Shown here in pieces: positions 4,581 to 12,266 of a stretch of 13,008 bases of DNA. Below the pieces are notes generated by a model, which saw nothing but the letters and a program-made list of their open reading frames with translations, was not told where the DNA came from and made no database searches. Origin of the DNA: Euryarchaeota archaeon UBA53 (GTDB taxonomy: Archaea; Thermoplasmatota; Poseidoniia; Poseidoniales; Poseidoniaceae); contig DAZU01000014.1 of NCBI GenBank assembly GCA_002507425.1, positions 1-13,008 of the forward strand, given 5' to 3'. The number at the start of each line of letters is the position of its first letter. Position 1 is the stretch's first letter. A program made the position numbers and the translations under genes.

Positions 4581-5939
4581 CTACTTGAGTGAGATACGTC
4601 CCTCGGACTTAGCCATCAGTCGCTTTAATTCGGTATCGCAGCACCACAAAGTTATCTCAAGACCTTTAATTTCTGTAACGATGCCAGAGTTGTAAATTTG
4701 GCTTATGAGGGCTTTTGCACTTTTCTCATTCGCTTTACCCTCAGAGATGATAAGCGTTTTTTGAGGACCGAATAGAGATTGTAAGATTGATTCTCGCAGA
4801 TTATCTAAACCCTCTTGAGATTGTGAGGACACAACTAACGGTTCAACAAACCCCATCTGCGAAACAACCTGTTTGGCCAGTTCAATATCCCCCCCTAGGT
4901 CGGATTTGGTTAGAATTACCTGCATCGGAACAATACCATCAGGGCTCCTGTCCAAAATTTCTCTCCTAGATGTCGAAAGTTTCCTTTCAAGTTCACCTGC
5001 TGTATCACTAGAATCTACTAAAATTAACAATAAGTCACACTGCAATGATTCATCTAAGGTTGCACGAAAAGCATCCAATAGATCTGATGGTAATTCATCA
5101 ATAAATCCAATCGTATCAACCAATAGTACCCTAGGGCTCATTTCCATTCTTCCAATTGTTGTTTCCAGCGTTGAAAACAACTTATTCTCGACCAATACCT
5201 CTTTTCCACAGAGCAAAGAGAATAATGAGGATTTACCTGCGTTTGTATAACCCGCAAGGCCTACTGTTCTAGCCCCTCCTCTTGCTCTTTGACGTCTGCG
5301 CTCTTTTCTAGCTAAGGCTTGCTTTTGCTGTTTTTTTCTAAGTTGTGTCAGTTCTCTAGAAACCGTGGTCAGAACTCCCTGTATTGCCTGTATTCCTCCA
5401 CCACCAAATCCTGCTCTCTCGCCAGTTAATTGACGGTTTACTATCTCACTCAAGACAGTTCTGTCCGCTTTTAATTGGGCAATTCTGACTTGAGTTCTTG
5501 CCTCAACGCTATTCGCATGGGAGATGAATAATGATAGAAGTAATCTGACTCTGTCCCAAACCTCAACTTGGACTAATTCGTTAATACTGACAAGTTGGCG
5601 AGGAGATGCATTGGTGTGAATTAGAACTAAATCGACGCCATGATATGGATGTCCGTCGATTGAAGCAGAGATTTCGTCTGCCACATCTTGCATTCTGCCT
5701 TTTCCAAAGTACGTCCTTGGATCGTCTTTTCCCTTCTGGTGCTGGATGTCAACTATTTCTATGCCCATTGTTTCCACAAGTGCGATCAATTCTCTTGGAT
5801 TTCCGTCTCGATGAAGTAGTACTGCTCGTCTTCCAAAGTGATTTGTCCTAGCCTCTCCGAGGGCGACGCCCCCTGTCCCTGCGAGAACTCGAATAGGCTC
5901 ATCCATGCACCCCCTAAGTGATGTAGTTGAAAGATTCAT
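4581..5939 (-). CDS. hflX: HflX-family ribosome-associated GTPase
   Basis: A TRAFAC-class GTPase that binds the large ribosomal subunit; in bacteria it splits stalled ribosomes, and archaeal HflX also binds 50S subunits. The N-terminal HflX domain includes DDPRTYFGKGRMQDV (72-86). A basic, coiled linker with GFGGGG (177-182) and RKKQQKQALARKERRRQRARGG follows. The G domain has G1 GYTNAGKSS (230-238), the switch threonines in TLETTIGRM (258-266), G3 DTIGF (275-279), G4 TKSD (344-347) and a G5-like SSQS (381-384). The length of 452 residues is normal. ATG at 5906 (residue 12) is an alternative start, since the A/T-rich promoter candidate at 5951-5960 is too close to 5939. It heads the operon with the membrane and propeller genes. 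Confidence 0.93.
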   Translation of the reverse strand: MNLSTTSLRGCMDEPIRVLAGTGGVALGEARTNHFGRRAVLLHRDGNPRELIALVETMGIEIVDIQHQKGKDDPRTYFGKGRMQDVADEISASIDGHPYHGVDLVLIHTNASPRQLVSINELVQVEVWDRVRLLLSLFISHANSVEARTQVRIAQLKADRTVLSEIVNRQLTGERAGFGGGGIQAIQGVLTTVSRELTQLRKKQQKQALARKERRRQRARGGARTVGLAGYTNAGKSSLFSLLCGKEVLVENKLFSTLETTIGRMEMSPRVLLVDTIGFIDELPSDLLDAFRATLDESLQCDLLLILVDSSDTAGELERKLSTSRREILDRSPDGIVPMQVILTKSDLGGDIELAKQVVSQMGFVEPLVVSSQSQEGLDNLRESILQSLFGPQKTLIISEGKANEKSAKALISQIYNSGIVTEIKGLEITLWCCDTELKRLMAKSEGRISLK

Positions 5940-5966
5940 TCTTACAGCAGTAAATCTAATTCACTA
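5940..5966. promoter_or_regulatory. Short divergent promoter between hflX and the Pcc1-like gene
   Basis: The only A/T-rich candidate, taaatctaat at 5951-5960, must serve both directions or one of them. Counting about 25 bases either way puts transcription starts near 5978 and 5930. That would favour the internal start codons at 5985 (plus) and 5906 (minus) over the outermost ATGs. This is inference from spacing only. Confidence 0.3.
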
Positions 5967-6197
5967 ATGATTATTACAAAAACCATGTCGGAGAGGTTCC
6001 ACACTACAATTCAGTGGCAAGGCCCCGACGATATAGCAGACAAACTAGCTAACCTGATTCCTGAAAATGTTGAGTTTGAGATTACGCGAGAAAATGGAAT
6101 GTCAATTCTGAGTATATCTGTGGTTGCAGGCGATATGGAGACATTGAGAAGTAATGTTGACTATTTGCTCACTCTATTCTCAGGTCACGATGAGTGA
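5967..6197 (+). CDS. Pcc1-like KEOPS complex subunit
   Basis: A 76-residue protein, or 70 if it starts at ATG 5985. Pcc1 is the small dimerising subunit of KEOPS, which makes the t6A modification at position 37 of ANN-decoding tRNAs. The visible pattern fits Pcc1: a first strand (FHTTIQW), a helix (DDIADKLANLIPEN), two strands (VEFEITRENGMSILSISVVA) and a C-terminal helix (DMETLRSNVDYLLTLFSG) that matches the family's D-x-x-x-L-R-x-x-x-N/D-x-x-L-x-L pattern. The protein is short and diverged, so this is a fold-level call. Its 3' end overlaps the convergent xth gene by 13 bases. Confidence 0.6.
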   Translation: MIITKTMSERFHTTIQWQGPDDIADKLANLIPENVEFEITRENGMSILSISVVAGDMETLRSNVDYLLTLFSGHDE

Positions 6198-6967
6198 AAT
6201 TCTAGAATAACTGGGGCGTGATCACTAACTTCCAGTCCGCCTTGTCTATCAATATAAACAGATTTCACAGCATTTTTTGCGGCCACATTACCTAAAATAT
6301 AATCAATCCGCCACCCTCTATTTTTAACTCGAGCTTGTCCTCTATTTGACCACCAGGAGAATATTTTTTCATCGGGACCTACATGTTCTCGAAATAAGTC
6401 ATGCCAACCGTCAGCCAATAATTCACTAAACCAAGACCTTTCATGTGGTAGGAATCCACTAGAGTTTGAATTTCCTTTAGGATTCCAAATATCATTTTCA
6501 GTATGAGCAATATTTAGGTCCCCGGCAATGATTACTATATCATCAGATTCTAACATAGGTTGAATGTATTCCCTCCATTGTGCCATCCACTCTTCCTTGT
6601 ATTTTTGTCGCTCATCTTTAGATGACCCACTAGGCAAGTATGTGTTAACTATTGTAACATTGTCATGCCTAGTTGTGAGGACCCTCCCCTCTAAGTCAAG
6701 CGGATCTAGGTTTCCTGACATACCTCTGGCTTGTTCTAACATTGGCTTGCGCGAAATTGTTGCGACCCCAGAATATCCCTTTTTTTCAGCTGGATGCAGT
6801 ATCATGTTGTAGCCATCAGGTATTGCCCAATCTTTTGGTAATTGTTCCGGAAGACATCGGACTTCTTGGAGGAGCCATATGTCTGCATCAATTTTCTCAA
6901 AGAATCTGTCTATGCCTTTCCTTATTGCTGCTCTAATACCATTGACATTCCATGTCGCTATCCGCAT
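6185..6967 (-). CDS. xth: Exodeoxyribonuclease III (AP endonuclease family)
   Basis: A Mg-dependent endonuclease/exonuclease/phosphatase-fold enzyme that cleaves DNA 5' to abasic sites and trims 3' ends in base excision repair. All family motifs are present in its 260 residues: WNVNGIRAA (6-14), LQEVR with the metal-binding glutamate at 35, KGYSGVA (63-69), NTYLPSG (108-114), GDLNIAHTEND (149-159, with catalytic Asp and Asn), GWRIDYIL (218-225) and SDHAPV (248-253, with the catalytic histidine). The length is typical. The gene follows the FAD-oxidoreductase gene by 26 bases on the same strand and may be co-transcribed. It overlaps the convergent Pcc1-like gene by 13 bases. Confidence 0.95.
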   Translation of the reverse strand: MRIATWNVNGIRAAIRKGIDRFFEKIDADIWLLQEVRCLPEQLPKDWAIPDGYNMILHPAEKKGYSGVATISRKPMLEQARGMSGNLDPLDLEGRVLTTRHDNVTIVNTYLPSGSSKDERQKYKEEWMAQWREYIQPMLESDDIVIIAGDLNIAHTENDIWNPKGNSNSSGFLPHERSWFSELLADGWHDLFREHVGPDEKIFSWWSNRGQARVKNRGWRIDYILGNVAAKNAVKSVYIDRQGGLEVSDHAPVILEFHSS

Positions 6968-6993
6968 GATAACTTCCAGCCTTGATTAATGCT

Positions 6994-7887
6994 TCAAATC
7001 AACCCATCTGAGAGTGTGCCTCTCTCATCGGTAAGTGTAATCGACTTATTGTGCCGTTTTGTTACAATACTAGAACGCCAACCAGACAATCTCTCATCTA
7101 GTAATTTCTCAATGGCACTTAAACCGCCAGACAGGGAAATGCAAGAAAGATGGCTCATACCCGGTGCTTTTTTTGAATGAATTGCTGCTAGGTCTAGGAT
7201 TGCAACATCTCCCTTTATTATCCCGTGCAAACCTCTAAGTGGCTTGTGATCTAATACCAAATCTAACGTTGATACTTTTATCGGCTTGCCCACAGGTTTA
7301 CCATCACAGAATATTACATTATCAGCCTCAATTCTCTGACCCTCTGTCGTTACAACCCCCCCGTTATATGTCTCGCTTACCTCAATACCCGTTTGGATAG
7401 GTATGCCCACTTCTTCCAATGTAGCAGCTAACCGGCCAACAATCCCGGACCAGCCTTCGCCAACAACACATAATTTACCCTTCAAAAGAGCTTTTTTCCT
7501 TTCAGGAATATCTTGTCCCCATCCTGATAATAATCGTATAGCGTCTTCACGTATTGGATCTTGCCCAAGCCTTAACTTCAACATCAGTTTTGGGTTATTT
7601 ATTGGTTGAACAACACCATGACCAATTATCATTACTTTGTTAGGATTTATTGGTCGCAGTGATAATTTCATTCTGCTAATCTTGTTCACCATTTTATGTA
7701 ATTTCCCGCCTTTTAATAATAGATGAGGTCCATGTTCCAATTGATGTCCAAGAGAAGGTTGGCTAGTGCCTCTACCTCCTATATTCCTTCTTTTTTCTAG
7801 GATATATACCTGATTTTTAGCTAAGTGTTCTCTAACGGCGGTAACTAATCCATGCAGGCCTGCCCCTATTATCAGAACCCGCTTCAT
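6994..7887 (-). CDS. Short FAD-dependent oxidoreductase, phytoene desaturase/amine oxidase-like
   Basis: A 297-residue flavoprotein. The N-terminal Rossmann motif IIGAGLHGL (6-14) and the following acidic strand end VYILEKRRNIGGRGT (27-41) are the FAD-binding signature of the NAD(P)-binding_8/CrtI-like amine oxidase superfamily. The mid-section LAATLEEVGIPIQTGIEVSE, followed by a strand-turn and ADNVIFCDGKP, matches the superfamily's return to the FAD domain. CrtI-type enzymes are usually 450-500 residues, so the substrate domain is reduced here. The C-terminal GDVAILDL and SHLSCISLSGG segments remain. The frame is intact, so I read it as a short family member rather than a broken gene. The substrate is unknown. 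It is divergent from nadC with about 50 bases between likely starts. Confidence 0.75.
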   Translation of the reverse strand: MKRVLIIGAGLHGLVTAVREHLAKNQVYILEKRRNIGGRGTSQPSLGHQLEHGPHLLLKGGKLHKMVNKISRMKLSLRPINPNKVMIIGHGVVQPINNPKLMLKLRLGQDPIREDAIRLLSGWGQDIPERKKALLKGKLCVVGEGWSGIVGRLAATLEEVGIPIQTGIEVSETYNGGVVTTEGQRIEADNVIFCDGKPVGKPIKVSTLDLVLDHKPLRGLHGIIKGDVAILDLAAIHSKKAPGMSHLSCISLSGGLSAIEKLLDERLSGWRSSIVTKRHNKSITLTDERGTLSDGLI

Positions 7888-7940
7888 GTATATCCCACAG
7901 GGTGCATAACCATCAAATCCTCGTTTGTACAGCGGTAAAT
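7888..7940. promoter_or_regulatory. Divergent promoter region, TATA-like box for nadC
   Basis: The stretch tgtatatcc at about 7887-7895 is a good TATA-like box for the plus strand. The expected start near 7917 lies downstream of ATG 7902 and about 25 bases before ATG 7941. This supports 7941 as the nadC start. For the minus gene only weak A/T-rich candidates are visible (atttgatgg, 7919-7911). Confidence 0.35.
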
Positions 7941-8882
7941 ATGGCAGATAAGGTAAAACCGCCTCACGACAGAGGTTCGGTTCTTTGGGATCCTTCCGAC
8001 GGACCGAGTCGAATGCTTACCTCAAGCTTCGATAGATGGGCCTCTGCCTTACTTGCTGACGACGGGATTGATATGCCTTTTATGGGAACTGATACTGTTG
8101 TAAAGGCTAGAATAATTGCGAAGGACAGTGGTATAATTGCTGGCTGTGCTATGGTTGAACATGTTATACAAATATGGGCTGGCTCGTTGCAAATTTCTTG
8201 GAATTGTGGCGAAGGACGGTCTATCTCTTCGGGTGATGAAATAGCATATATTGAAGGCGACAAGAATGCTTTGTTATCAATGGAAAGACCAATATTAAAC
8301 ATTCTTGGGCAACTTTCTGGCATAGCAACTGAAGCTAAAAAATGGGCATCAAAAGCACCTGGACAAATCGCTTGCACTCGCAAAACGATTTGGGGGCTCC
8401 TAGACAAATGGGCCGTTCATTTGGGAGGAGGTCTTACACACAGACTGAATAAAGAGGATGCGAAAATGATGAAGGAAAACGATTTGGTTACTATCTACCC
8501 TGAAATAGAGGGAAACGGCGCTCGAATTGTTAAATTCTTATCAGAAGTTTCTTTGGATTCAGTCGGTGCTTTTTTAGAGATTGAAACGAGAACCGAAAAA
8601 GAGGCGATTATGGCTGCCTTTGCATGGTCAGAGAGGAGGATGGTTGAGCCTTGTAACCAACTTGTAATAATGCTAGATAACTTCAGCCCTGAAAGATGTA
8701 AATCTGTCGCAGACGAGTTAGTTCAAATGGGCCTGAGGGATCATGTTATTCTAGAGGCTAGCGGAGGTATTTTGCTGGAAAACATTGAAGATTGGCGAGA
8801 GTGTGGGCTTGACGTGCTTTCGACAAGTATGATCAACAGGGGAACTTCCCCTCTTGACCTCAGCATGTTGTTTATTGATTAG
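7941..8882 (+). CDS. nadC: Nicotinate-nucleotide pyrophosphorylase (quinolinate phosphoribosyltransferase)
   Basis: Converts quinolinate and PRPP to nicotinate mononucleotide in de novo NAD synthesis. With the 7941 start it has 313 residues, slightly longer than the usual 280-300. Numbered from ATG 7902, the visible motifs are SMERPILNILGQLSGIAT (126-143, the family's E-R-x-x-L-N segment), ACTRKT (157-162, PRPP/substrate-binding Arg-Lys) and WAVHLGGGLTHRLN (170-183, the family GGG-x-x-HR motif). An acidic MLDNFSP motif and the LEASGGI strand (phosphate binding) come later. The family's I-K-D-N-H segment reads MKENDL here, a mild divergence. No nadA or nadB is nearby. The next gene starts 10 bases after its stop, so the two are probably co-transcribed. 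Confidence 0.92.
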   Translation: MADKVKPPHDRGSVLWDPSDGPSRMLTSSFDRWASALLADDGIDMPFMGTDTVVKARIIAKDSGIIAGCAMVEHVIQIWAGSLQISWNCGEGRSISSGDEIAYIEGDKNALLSMERPILNILGQLSGIATEAKKWASKAPGQIACTRKTIWGLLDKWAVHLGGGLTHRLNKEDAKMMKENDLVTIYPEIEGNGARIVKFLSEVSLDSVGAFLEIETRTEKEAIMAAFAWSERRMVEPCNQLVIMLDNFSPERCKSVADELVQMGLRDHVILEASGGILLENIEDWRECGLDVLSTSMINRGTSPLDLSMLFID

Positions 8883-8892
8883 AGGCTTATTT

Positions 8893-9645
8893 ATGTTAGA
8901 TGAAGAAAATATTGTTGACCCTAGTCATCCAAGGTATAATTCTTTGATGATCAGAAAAAAAATTGCGGACGCGGGAGTTAAAGGAATGCTTGCTGATTCA
9001 GCTATGATAGCACATGGTAGAGGAGAGGCTTATGATTATCTATTGGGAGAGAGAACAATACCCTCTGCAATGATTGCAACCAAGGAAGCCGTGGCCAGAC
9101 TTGTGAATGCTGAACGACCCGTGATATCACTTAATGGAAATGCCATAGCATTAGCCGGTGCTGACTTTTTGACGTTAGCAAGTCAACTAGGTTGCCCGGT
9201 AGAAATAAACATATTCTACAGAACACCGGAGAGAATGGGATCCCTAATAGGGCATTTGAAAATGTTGAACAGTAAACTTGAGTTAGATGTGGAAATATTG
9301 GGTGGAATTCCTGATGAACGTATTCCTGGACTAGAAGGGCCAAGAGGTGCTTGCCAAAGTAATGGAATCTTCAATTCTGACACCATACTTGTTCCTCTAG
9401 AAGATGGTGACAGGTGTGAGGCTCTAGTCGCTATGGGAAAAGAAGTACTTGTTATTGATTTAAATCCATTATCTAGATCCTCTCGAAAATGCACTGTGGG
9501 AATTGTGGATGAAGTAACAAGAGTTACGAAGAATATGATTCAACTTATTCCGGAAAAACCGAACGTAAGTGACTTCGACAATAGTAAAAATCTCCAAGCA
9601 GCACTTGATCATATAATTGATAATTTATCTGACAAATTCAATTAA
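8893..9645 (+). CDS. 4-phosphopantoate--beta-alanine ligase (archaeal phosphopantothenate synthetase)
   Basis: The archaeal coenzyme A pathway phosphorylates pantoate first and then joins phosphopantoate to beta-alanine using ATP; this is the ligase for that step. The 250-residue length and motifs match the family (formerly DUF137): HPRYNSL (12-18), AHGRGEAYDYLLGERT (40-55), ERPVISLNGN (74-83), INIFYRTPER (105-114), IPGLEGPRG (144-152), VPLEDGDRCEAL (167-178) and IDLNPLSRSS (188-197). ATG 8893 puts HPRY at the usual place. An earlier in-frame ATG at 8854 would overlap nadC by 29 bases and add unrelated sequence. The gene is essentially restricted to Archaea, so it is the best taxonomic marker here. 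Confidence 0.94.
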   Translation: MLDEENIVDPSHPRYNSLMIRKKIADAGVKGMLADSAMIAHGRGEAYDYLLGERTIPSAMIATKEAVARLVNAERPVISLNGNAIALAGADFLTLASQLGCPVEINIFYRTPERMGSLIGHLKMLNSKLELDVEILGGIPDERIPGLEGPRGACQSNGIFNSDTILVPLEDGDRCEALVAMGKEVLVIDLNPLSRSSRKCTVGIVDEVTRVTKNMIQLIPEKPNVSDFDNSKNLQAALDHIIDNLSDKFN

Positions 9646-10827
9646 CTAAAGCTCATTCAATTTTCGACCTAGTATATTTGAGATAGATTCCCCTACTTGG
9701 CTGCAAGTCGCTGTTCCACCAAGGTCGTAGGTGAGGGATTTGCCGTCCTTTAGATGCTCCGCAACACTTTGGTCAATCATAGTAGCAATATTGACTAAGT
9801 CTTCCTCTCCGTGTTTTCTACCCAACCAGTCAAACATCATTTGTATTGAATTTATACTCGCTATTGGATTGACTTTATTCTGACCTGCATGTTTTGGGGC
9901 GCTTCCGTGGACCGGCTCGAAAAATGCGTGCTCATCTCCAACATTTCCAGAAGCAGCCATGCCCATTCCTCCTTGGAGGACAGCCCCCAAATCCGTTGCA
10001 ATATCTCCAAACATGTTTGACGCGACTACAACATCATAAAATTCAGGTGTCCTTGTTAGCCATTGCATAAACGCATCTATGTAACCATGATCAACCTCTA
10101 TTGACGGATATTCGGTAGAAACGCTGTCGAATACTCGCCGAAACAATTGACAGCCGCGGGTAACGTTGCTCTTATCAATACAAGAAATCCTACTTACACC
10201 ATCTATTGGCGCACCATTACGGTTTTTTGCAAATTCGAACCCCATACGAACAAGTCTTTCTGTTCCTTTCTCAGATATTGGCCTTGGATCATATGCAACT
10301 TCTCCATCTAAGCCCGGGAAAGTCATTTCGGGAGGGACGTATTCCTTTCTCCCAAGTGCTCGATCAGCACTTCGCCTTAACAATGAGTGATAAAGTCCCT
10401 CTGTATTTTCTCTCAATACAGTCATATCTACCATGCCTGGTTTCCAAATTTGAGTGAAATGTCCATGAACTTTGTGAGGTACTCCTTCATAGAGTTTTAT
10501 TGGACGAACATTAGCATACAAATCTAGCCCAGATCTCATTCCAAGTATAACTGATCCGCCCGCTAGATCTCCGTTGGGTAATCTTGCCCCTGGATATCCG
10601 ATTGCACCCAAGTAGATAGCGTCGGCTTCATCACGACAAATTTCAAAAGAGCCTTCGGCCCATTCTTCTCCGGTTTCCTTGTAATGTTGGCCGCCACAAG
10701 GAATAGATATCTTTTCGAAACCGTAATTGGTTTTTGACTGAACAACGTCTAGTATTCGAGTGGCCTCTATTGCAACCTCTCTGCCCGTGCCGTCCCCTGG
10801 AAGAATTGCGATCTTGAAGTCGCTCAT
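9646..10827 (-). CDS. Isocitrate/isopropylmalate dehydrogenase-family enzyme
   Basis: A metal-dependent NAD(P)-linked beta-decarboxylating dehydrogenase of 393 residues. Motifs: ILPGDGTG (8-15), MRSGLDLYANVRPIK (97-111, with the two substrate arginines), VLRENTEGLY (137-146), DKSNVT (218-223, catalytic lysine), DHGYIDAFMQWL (246-257, metal-binding Asp), NMFGDIATD (271-279) and EPVHGSAPKHAG (304-315, cofactor site). The RENTEGLY form is typical of isocitrate/homoisocitrate enzymes, whereas LDLYANVRP is also seen in isopropylmalate dehydrogenases. Citrate cycle, leucine or related 2-oxoacid pathways are therefore all possible. The frame stays open upstream to 11097, but the family match begins with MSDFKIAILPGDG, so I place the start at 10827. 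It converges tail to tail with the preceding ligase gene, 0 bases apart. Confidence 0.88.
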   Translation of the reverse strand: MSDFKIAILPGDGTGREVAIEATRILDVVQSKTNYGFEKISIPCGGQHYKETGEEWAEGSFEICRDEADAIYLGAIGYPGARLPNGDLAGGSVILGMRSGLDLYANVRPIKLYEGVPHKVHGHFTQIWKPGMVDMTVLRENTEGLYHSLLRRSADRALGRKEYVPPEMTFPGLDGEVAYDPRPISEKGTERLVRMGFEFAKNRNGAPIDGVSRISCIDKSNVTRGCQLFRRVFDSVSTEYPSIEVDHGYIDAFMQWLTRTPEFYDVVVASNMFGDIATDLGAVLQGGMGMAASGNVGDEHAFFEPVHGSAPKHAGQNKVNPIASINSIQMMFDWLGRKHGEEDLVNIATMIDQSVAEHLKDGKSLTYDLGGTATCSQVGESISNILGRKLNEL

Positions 10828-11014
10828 GCGCCCGCCAACAGATGCCAGTAAATGAAGGCGCCCCTCATCATAATTCGGCTCTGGGTTTTGGCTTGTTGTC
10901 CACTGGAACTTACATATTTCTAATTTAGGAGCCCAGTGTAACGATACTCCAAAGGAATTGTACGTTCTGACCAAGGCTGTATCTTTATGGTCCTCCAATA
11001 TAGAGAGCCCTATT
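10828..11014. promoter_or_regulatory. Divergent intergenic region
   Basis: This region separates the dehydrogenase (minus) from the unknown plus gene if the conserved starts are correct. On the plus strand atctttatgg (10981-10990) lies about 25-30 bases before ATG 11015 and could drive a leaderless transcript. On the minus strand gaattatga (about 10876-10868) is a weak candidate for the dehydrogenase. No strong inverted repeat was seen. Confidence 0.3.
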
Positions 11015-11629
11015 ATGGCCGGGGAGACTCCAGACAGGGCTGGGAAAAGGGTGCGGATTGAGCACATGCCCGTTGCTGTAAAAAACCTAGTTGACATTAT
11101 GCTAGGTATTAATCCTAATTTCGATATAGAGGACTGGTTAGTTCAAAAAGCAGAAGAAGATTTATCGCTTATTAACATAGACTTGCATAGGGAGAAAACC
11201 CAGCTTGAGCAAAAAATACATCGGTTAGAAGCACTTGCAGATAGATTAAATCCCGCCCGTTACAATGAGGTTAATGAAGGACAAACAAATCTGTTTGACT
11301 GCTTCGATATCACCCCTCCAATAAAACACTTAGTTGATAGAATCACTCAAGAACATCATGACGACCCTCACCCTGCAAATACCCTTACTGATTTACTGCT
11401 AGACGATTCATGCGATGACCCTCTGTTAGCTCTAACTGCACAAACTATGCTGATATGTGCTCAGAATAAAATAGGTAGTGGCTCAGATTGGATTCGATTA
11501 GAGGAATTATTTGCTCCCCTAGAAAAGAATGACATTTCAAGGCCGGAATGTATTGAAGCCCTTGATTACTTATTGATAACGGGCCAAATACACGAAATTG
11601 ACGATGATTGTTTCATTCCCGAGATGTGA
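11015..11629 (+). CDS. Unknown protein with possible C-terminal winged-helix domain
   Basis: A 204-residue soluble protein that I do not recognise. The N-terminal third has an acidic-helical stretch followed by a short coiled coil (DLHREKTQLEQKIHRLEALADRL). An aspartate/histidine-rich linker (HHDDPHPANT) follows. The last 70 residues fit a winged-helix layout: a helix (LLALTAQTMLICAQNKIG), a helix (WIRLEELFAPL), a recognition-like helix (SRPECIEALDYLLITG) and a wing (QIHEIDDDCFIPE). Nucleic-acid binding is a structural inference only. ATG 11015 was chosen over 10958 because the extra residues lie in the divergent promoter region and look unlike coding sequence. ATG 11066 is also possible. Confidence 0.6.
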   Translation: MAGETPDRAGKRVRIEHMPVAVKNLVDIMLGINPNFDIEDWLVQKAEEDLSLINIDLHREKTQLEQKIHRLEALADRLNPARYNEVNEGQTNLFDCFDITPPIKHLVDRITQEHHDDPHPANTLTDLLLDDSCDDPLLALTAQTMLICAQNKIGSGSDWIRLEELFAPLEKNDISRPECIEALDYLLITGQIHEIDDDCFIPEM

Positions 11630-11658
11630 AGTGGGGGCCCATGGACTCCCTGCTGTTA

Positions 11659-11668
11659 TTCAATATAT
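11659..11668 (+). promoter_or_regulatory. TATA-like box for a leaderless transcript
   Basis: The sequence ttcaatatatgc contains a good TATA-like core. Its centre is about 25 bases before ATG 11690, so transcription would begin at or next to the start codon. No ribosome-binding purine tract precedes that ATG, which agrees with leaderless translation. Confidence 0.45.
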
Positions 11669-11689
11669 GCCGGAGTCGTATGATTTTGT

Positions 11690-12265
11690 ATGGGGCTGAC
11701 GAGATCGGTGGTAATTGGAATCATGGCATGGGGTTTAATGACTGCGACGCACGTTAAACATGAGATTGCAATTGGTGTTGGTATTTTCTCAGCATTTTTT
11801 GTTCAATCGGTAGTACAAGCAAATGCTAGAGGAGCACTAAAACATAAAGCTTCGTCCCTACAGAATGAATTGAATATTGCTGTCCATCAAATCTGCGATA
11901 TGAAACGTGCTCTAGATGTAACGACTAAAGATCTCAAGGACGCCCTAGACGAACTACATCGCAGAGATGCTATTGGGAGCCCAGCAGCTAGAGAATTACT
12001 CACAAGGCAAGAAGAGGCTATGAAGGCCCAAAAAATCGCACTAGCAAGATCTACCGATAGATCTTTTGAAACATTAGAATCACTTGAAAGAATGATCATC
12101 TCTCAAGGAGAGCAAACTACAAGAGTACAGGAAGTTCTTTCTGTGGTTTTAGAAAAACTCGCTCTTGAACCAAGACAAAACATAAACATGCGAGATTCTG
12201 TGCTCACCCAAGAGAATCATTCAACACCATCAATGACCGAGGACATCCTATCCCTGCTGGGTTGA
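11690..12265 (+). CDS. Membrane-anchored coiled-coil protein
   Basis: A 191-residue protein of unknown function. Two closely spaced hydrophobic segments (about residues 7-20 and 25-42) form a membrane hairpin or anchor. The rest is almost entirely helical and charged, with heptad-like leucines and long A/E/K/R runs (about 48-90 and 103-160), consistent with a coiled coil projecting into the cytoplasm. The tail (about 165-191) is probably disordered. It resembles the general plan of membrane-anchored scaffold or RmuC-like N-terminal regions, but no nuclease domain is present. The next gene starts two bases after its stop, so the two are probably co-transcribed and may work together. Confidence 0.65.
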   Translation: MGLTRSVVIGIMAWGLMTATHVKHEIAIGVGIFSAFFVQSVVQANARGALKHKASSLQNELNIAVHQICDMKRALDVTTKDLKDALDELHRRDAIGSPAARELLTRQEEAMKAQKIALARSTDRSFETLESLERMIISQGEQTTRVQEVLSVVLEKLALEPRQNINMRDSVLTQENHSTPSMTEDILSLLG

Positions 12266-12266
12266 T

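Noticed and set aside
8854..8892. A longer start for phosphopantothenate synthetase overlapping nadC
   Set aside because: The extra 13 residues are read from the nadC 3' end in another frame, and ATG 8893 puts the conserved HPRY at the usual distance from the start.
10828..11097. An N-terminal extension of about 90 residues on the dehydrogenase
   Set aside because: The family match starts exactly at the internal methionine (MSDFKIAILPGDGTG). The extension has no family match and would overlap the divergent gene on the other strand.
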